NCBI RefSeq assembly: GCF_019097845.1
Contig: NZ_JAHRGM010000021.1
Span: 1-62,508 of the forward strand
Reading direction: 5' to 3'
DNA length: 62,508 bases
From: Sphingobium sp. AS12
GTDB lineage: Bacteria; Pseudomonadota; Alphaproteobacteria; Sphingomonadales; Sphingomonadaceae
The notes below the pieces were generated by a model. It was not told where the DNA came from and ran no database searches. It worked only from the letters and a program-made list of their open reading frames with translations. The position numbers and the translations under genes are program-made. Shown in pieces: positions 60,007-62,508 of the stretch (its first letter is position 1; the number at the start of each line of letters is the position of its first letter).

Positions 60007-60813
60007 CTAGCCCTGCCAGCCGAGCGCCCTGCTTGCGCCTTGCGCTGCCTCGATAATTTTTGCCATCTTGGCCTCGCTGAAAACCGCTTTATGTTGAGAG
60101 CGGGCTAGGACACTTACCGTCGCAACCAAGCGATTTTGCGAGTCTAGGATCGGCGCTGACACGGCTGATAGTCCCGGCACGAAAGTTCCGAAAGTACGCG
60201 CGAAACCAAGTTGCCTCGCCTCGTCAATCAGGGCCTCAAGCCTGAGGTCATCAACAATAATGCCTTCCGCCCGTTCCAGTTTGACCCGTTCCCAAGTCTG
60301 TGCTCGGGGACAATACGCCAAGAAGAGGATGCCGGTCGATGACGTCTGCAACGGAAGGACTGACCCCGTGTGCAGCGATGTAGACAGCGGCATTCCTCCA
60401 TCGACCCACCGAATGACCGTCGGACCGTAGTCGCCCCAAACGCAGAGCAAGCCCGTGGCCTTCAATTCTGCCAGCAGATTTTCCAAATGCATGTTAGCTA
60501 TCCGTACGGTGTCCAGTCGGGCCATCGCCGCCAAGCCCAGACGTACTGCGAAGCTCCCTAGCGAATATCGTCCGCTCTTTTGGTCCTGCTCGACCACTTC
60601 GGTATTGACAAAAGACAGCAAATAACGATGAGCTTGGCTACGAGATAGGCCGGAATTCTCAGCGACTTCTCGGAGATACGCCCCCTCCCCCTTCTTCATC
60701 AAAGCCAGGAGGACTCTTACTCCAATTTCAACCGATTGAATCGACTTTCTCGGACTATCATTGTCTTCGAATTTATCTTCAGTCGAATCTATTACTTTTT
60801 TTTGGTGGTCCAT
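60007..60813 (-). CDS. IclR-family transcriptional regulator
   Basis: A 268-residue regulator. The N-terminal winged helix reads SIQSVEIGVRVLLALMKKG, LREVAENSGLSRSQAHRYLLSF; the C-terminal effector domain has PLQTSSTGILFLAY and ARTFGTFVPGLSAVSAPILD, typical of IclR proteins controlling aromatic catabolism. It is convergent with the decarboxylase operon. The start at 60813 gives the conventional length; the frame extends upstream without family sequence. The target is unknown, but the adjacent operon or the palindromes at 15.4 and 44.9 kb are candidates. Confidence 0.9.
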   Translation of the reverse strand: MDHQKKVIDSTEDKFEDNDSPRKSIQSVEIGVRVLLALMKKGEGAYLREVAENSGLSRSQAHRYLLSFVNTEVVEQDQKSGRYSLGSFAVRLGLAAMARLDTVRIANMHLENLLAELKATGLLCVWGDYGPTVIRWVDGGMPLSTSLHTGSVLPLQTSSTGILFLAYCPRAQTWERVKLERAEGIIVDDLRLEALIDEARQLGFARTFGTFVPGLSAVSAPILDSQNRLVATVSVLARSQHKAVFSEAKMAKIIEAAQGASRALGWQG

Positions 60814-61096
60814 GATAATCCGATTTGAGTTATGTAGCGATCTGAACATCATCTGACATGGCTCCAGCATACCCAAGCTGGAATTACAGCAGGGCCGTAT
60901 TATTGCGCATGATCGCGGGTGAAGCAACACGCATACTCATCCGCTCGGTCCCCGCTTGGTCAACGAGTTGAAAGACCAGTCTTATGAGACCTGTGCGCGG
61001 GTGGGTGTAGAAGACTGAAAAGCCATCGGTTTTGGTCTTTAGTGCGGGTTGCGCCGCTTCGCGACCATTCAGGCGACAGGCTGTAGTTTCCATTAT
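60814..61096. other. Gene-poor stretch next to the Tn3-family remnant
   Basis: Between the IclR gene and the Tn3-type repeat no gene can be assigned. A 69-codon minus-strand open frame (60884-61093) starts four bases from the repeat and has no ribosome-binding site; it could be the tail of a gene cut when the transposon inserted. The 117 bases just upstream of the IclR start probably hold its promoter, but no clear -35/-10 pair was found. Confidence 0.4.
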
Positions 61097-61134
61097 GAGT
61101 TTGTCGCAACGGATGTTATCTGAATTGCGCTAAG
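61097..61134. repeat. Candidate 38-bp Tn3-family terminal inverted repeat
   Basis: A 38-base stretch that begins GAGTTTGTCGC and ends ATTGCGCTAAG, 31 bases beyond the 3' end of the Tn3-family transposase gene. Tn3-family ends are usually 38 bp, start with GGG(G) and end in GCTAAG or similar; here the inner end fits well and the outer end has GAG. The other end is outside the window, so it cannot be confirmed. Confidence 0.5.
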
Positions 61135-61164
61135 CGAGTACAGATAGCGAAACATGTGCTTGCA

Positions 61165-62257
61165 TCAAGTGGCCCCGCTCGTCCGTGCCAGGTTGAGCGG
61201 TCGCCGTTTAGCTGGCATCGCGGCCGCGCGATCCCATAGGAAGTCGCCTGAGAAGGCGATATGCCCCCAGCCAACGGGCGAGGTGTGCGCCAACAGTTCG
61301 TCCGACACGTCTTCGCCGATCGTGCGAAGAGGCGCGACCGCATCCGCGATGTAGGTCGAGTTCCAATAGACAATCGCGGCAATGATGAGATTAAGGCCCG
61401 AGGCGCGGAATTGCTGGGCCTCGTGGGAGCGATCGGCGATGCGGCCCTGTTTGAAAGTGCAGATTGCCTGCGTGAGGAAGTGGCGCTGTTCGGACTTGTT
61501 GAGGCCGGCCTGACAGCGTCGGCGCAATGCGGGGCTTTCCAGCCAATCGAGCATGAAGATCGTGCGCTCGACGCGGCCGATCTCACGGAGTGCGAGGTCG
61601 AGCTGGTTCTGGCGCTCATAGGCGGCGAGTTTGCGCAGCATTGCCAAGGGCAGGACGGCACCCGCTTTCATCGAGGCGACGAGACGGACGATTTCGTCCC
61701 AATGCTGGCGGATGACATCGACCTTCACCCGGTTACCCATTAGTGGTTTCAGCAAGGGATACTGTCCAGGGGCATCGACGCACGCCATCCGGCGATCGGG
61801 AAAGTCACGCAGGCGCGGGCAGAAGCGGAATCCGAGCATCCGACACAGTGCGAAAACGTGATCGGTCGCGCCACCGGTGTCGGTGTAATGCGTGTCGATC
61901 CCCAGCCCGGTGCTATGGTGAAGCAGGCCGTCGAGTACATAGGGTGCCTCGTGTGTTGCGGCCGAGATGACAGTGACATGATAGGGGCCGTGCTGATCGG
62001 AGACGTGCGTGTAAAAGGAAAAGCCCGGATCGACGCCGTATTTGGCGTTGAAGTCCCCGGCGCCGCTGCCGCGCTTACCCGAGCGGAAGAACTGGCCGTC
62101 CGATGAGGACGTCGTGCCCTGACCCCATACCGCCGCGATCGGCAGCGCGTGATGGGCATCGATGATCCGTGCCAGCGCGGCTTTGTAGTTGTCGGGTGCG
62201 ATATAGGCCGATCTTGTCCAGACGAGTTGGTCAGGAGTAACACCCTGAAGCGCCCCG
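61165..62257 (-). pseudogene. Tn3-family transposase, C-terminal fragment
   Basis: An uninterrupted minus-strand frame from 62257 to the stop at 61165 encodes the C-terminal third (about 360 residues) of a Tn3-family TnpA: LVWTRSAYIAPDNY, FFRSGKRGSGAGDFNAKYG, HVSDQHGPYHVTVIS, YTDTGGATDHVFALCRMLG, YWNSTYIADAV and the ending SPVGWGHIAFSGDFLW. These cover most of the DDE catalytic domain. The N-terminal two thirds are missing because an IS3-family element is joined at about 62257. The transposase is therefore inactive unless the interruption is a simple insertion with the rest beyond the window. Confidence 0.85.
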
Positions 62258-62284
62258 GGTTTTCAGGAGGCAGTTTTCATTTGG

Positions 62285-62508
62285 CTATGCAGCCATATCG
62301 AGGTTCTCGAGGGCTGCATAGTAATTGTCTTCGGCCTCAGCGGGCGGGATGTGCCCGATAGGGCCGAAGAGCCGGTGATTATTGTACCAATCGACCCAGC
62401 GCAGCGTTGCCATTTCCACGGCCGAAACGCTTGGCCATGATCGCTGCCGCCAGATGACCTCGGCCTTGTAAAGGCCGTTGATCGTCTCGGCTAAGGCGTT
62501 GTCGTAGG
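62285..62508 (-). mobile_element. IS3-family transposase (OrfB), C-terminal end, cut by window edge
   Basis: The minus strand encodes YDNALAETINGLYKAEVIW, then VEMATLRWVDWYNNHRLF, GPIGHIPPAEAEDNYY and a stop at 62285-62287. This is the end of the DDE domain of an IS3-family OrfB transposase, including the last catalytic glutamate region (ALAE). The element's terminus probably lies at about 62257, where the Tn3 transposase sequence stops, and TGAAAACTGCCTCC just outside the stop may be the inner part of its end. The rest lies past the window. Confidence 0.85.

Noticed and set aside
60884..61093. 69-codon minus-strand open frame beside the Tn3-type repeat as a real gene
   Set aside because: No ribosome-binding site and no recognisable family; it ends inside the region upstream of the IclR gene and may be a gene remnant.
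1..62508. CRISPR arrays, tRNA or rRNA genes, replication origin
   Set aside because: No regularly spaced repeats, no tRNA-like cloverleaf and no ribosomal or replication gene sequence was recognised anywhere in the window.

Overview
The window looks like part of a catabolic plasmid or catabolic island from a sphingomonad alphaproteobacterium (Novosphingobium/Sphingobium/Sphingomonas type). The evidence is the gene mixture: xyl, nah and bph-like genes interleaved on both strands, many ring-hydroxylating oxygenase subunit pairs, one shared Rieske ferredoxin and one ferredoxin reductase. This arrangement is known from sphingomonad plasmids such as pNL1. The genus assignment is inference; there is no rRNA gene or core marker. 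No replication or transfer gene was seen. Mobile-element debris bounds the window: a decayed IS5-family transposase at the left edge, and a Tn3-family transposase fragment cut by an IS3-family element at the right edge.

Region A (about 1.1-14.3 kb, minus strand) is a CoA-thioester operon: two SDRs, a bidomain MaoC hydratase, an HMG-CoA-synthase-like/OB-fold fusion, a thiolase, a CaiB/BaiF CoA transferase of the 2-methylfumaryl-CoA isomerase type, three acyl-CoA dehydrogenases (one of the long methylsuccinyl-CoA dehydrogenase type), a mesaconyl-C4-CoA hydratase-like protein, a CitE-type lyase and a frame-disrupted FAH-family hydratase. Four of these together spell a route methylsuccinyl-CoA -> mesaconyl-C1-CoA -> mesaconyl-C4-CoA -> citramalyl-CoA -> acetyl-CoA + pyruvate, chemistry best known from the 3-hydroxypropionate bi-cycle.

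Region B (14.4-22.1 kb): a membrane desaturase/hydroxylase, a Rieske alpha/beta pair, a NahE-type hydratase-aldolase, an XylL/BenD-type dehydrogenase, the ferredoxin reductase, and a sigma-54 activator of the XylR/DmpR family. A convincing -24/-12 promoter lies divergent to that activator. Region C (22.3-28.5 kb, plus strand) follows that promoter: two Rieske alpha/beta pairs, xylM and xylA.

Region D (28.6-44.7 kb, minus strand) is a long meta-cleavage operon. A benzoate-type oxygenase, a PdxA-family dehydrogenase, a salicylate-hydroxylase-type oxygenase and a BphK-like GST are followed by xylF, xylE, a GlcG-like gene, xylG, xylJ, xylQ, xylK, xylI, xylH, an XylT-like ferredoxin, an aldehyde dehydrogenase, a BphB-like dehydrogenase and an unknown small gene. 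Catechols from several upper pathways would be carried to pyruvate and acetyl-CoA here. Region E (45.0-48.7 kb, plus) holds a BphC-like extradiol dioxygenase, the Rieske ferredoxin, a further oxygenase pair (beta before alpha) and NahD, which pairs functionally with the distant NahE for naphthalene-type side-chain removal.

Region F (49.2-60.8 kb) is a different module: a TonB-dependent receptor, UbiX, a twin-arginine-signal protein of unknown function, a vanillyl-alcohol-oxidase-family flavoprotein, an aldehyde dehydrogenase, UbiD plus a VdcD-type small subunit, a second VAO-family protein that has lost all the recognisable catalytic residues, a cytochrome c lipoprotein, a small HTH-like protein and an IclR regulator. 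It reads as a 4-alkylphenol oxidation and decarboxylation pathway (alkylphenol -> aldehyde -> 4-hydroxyaryl acid -> phenol), with the pseudo-flavoprotein as its most unusual part.
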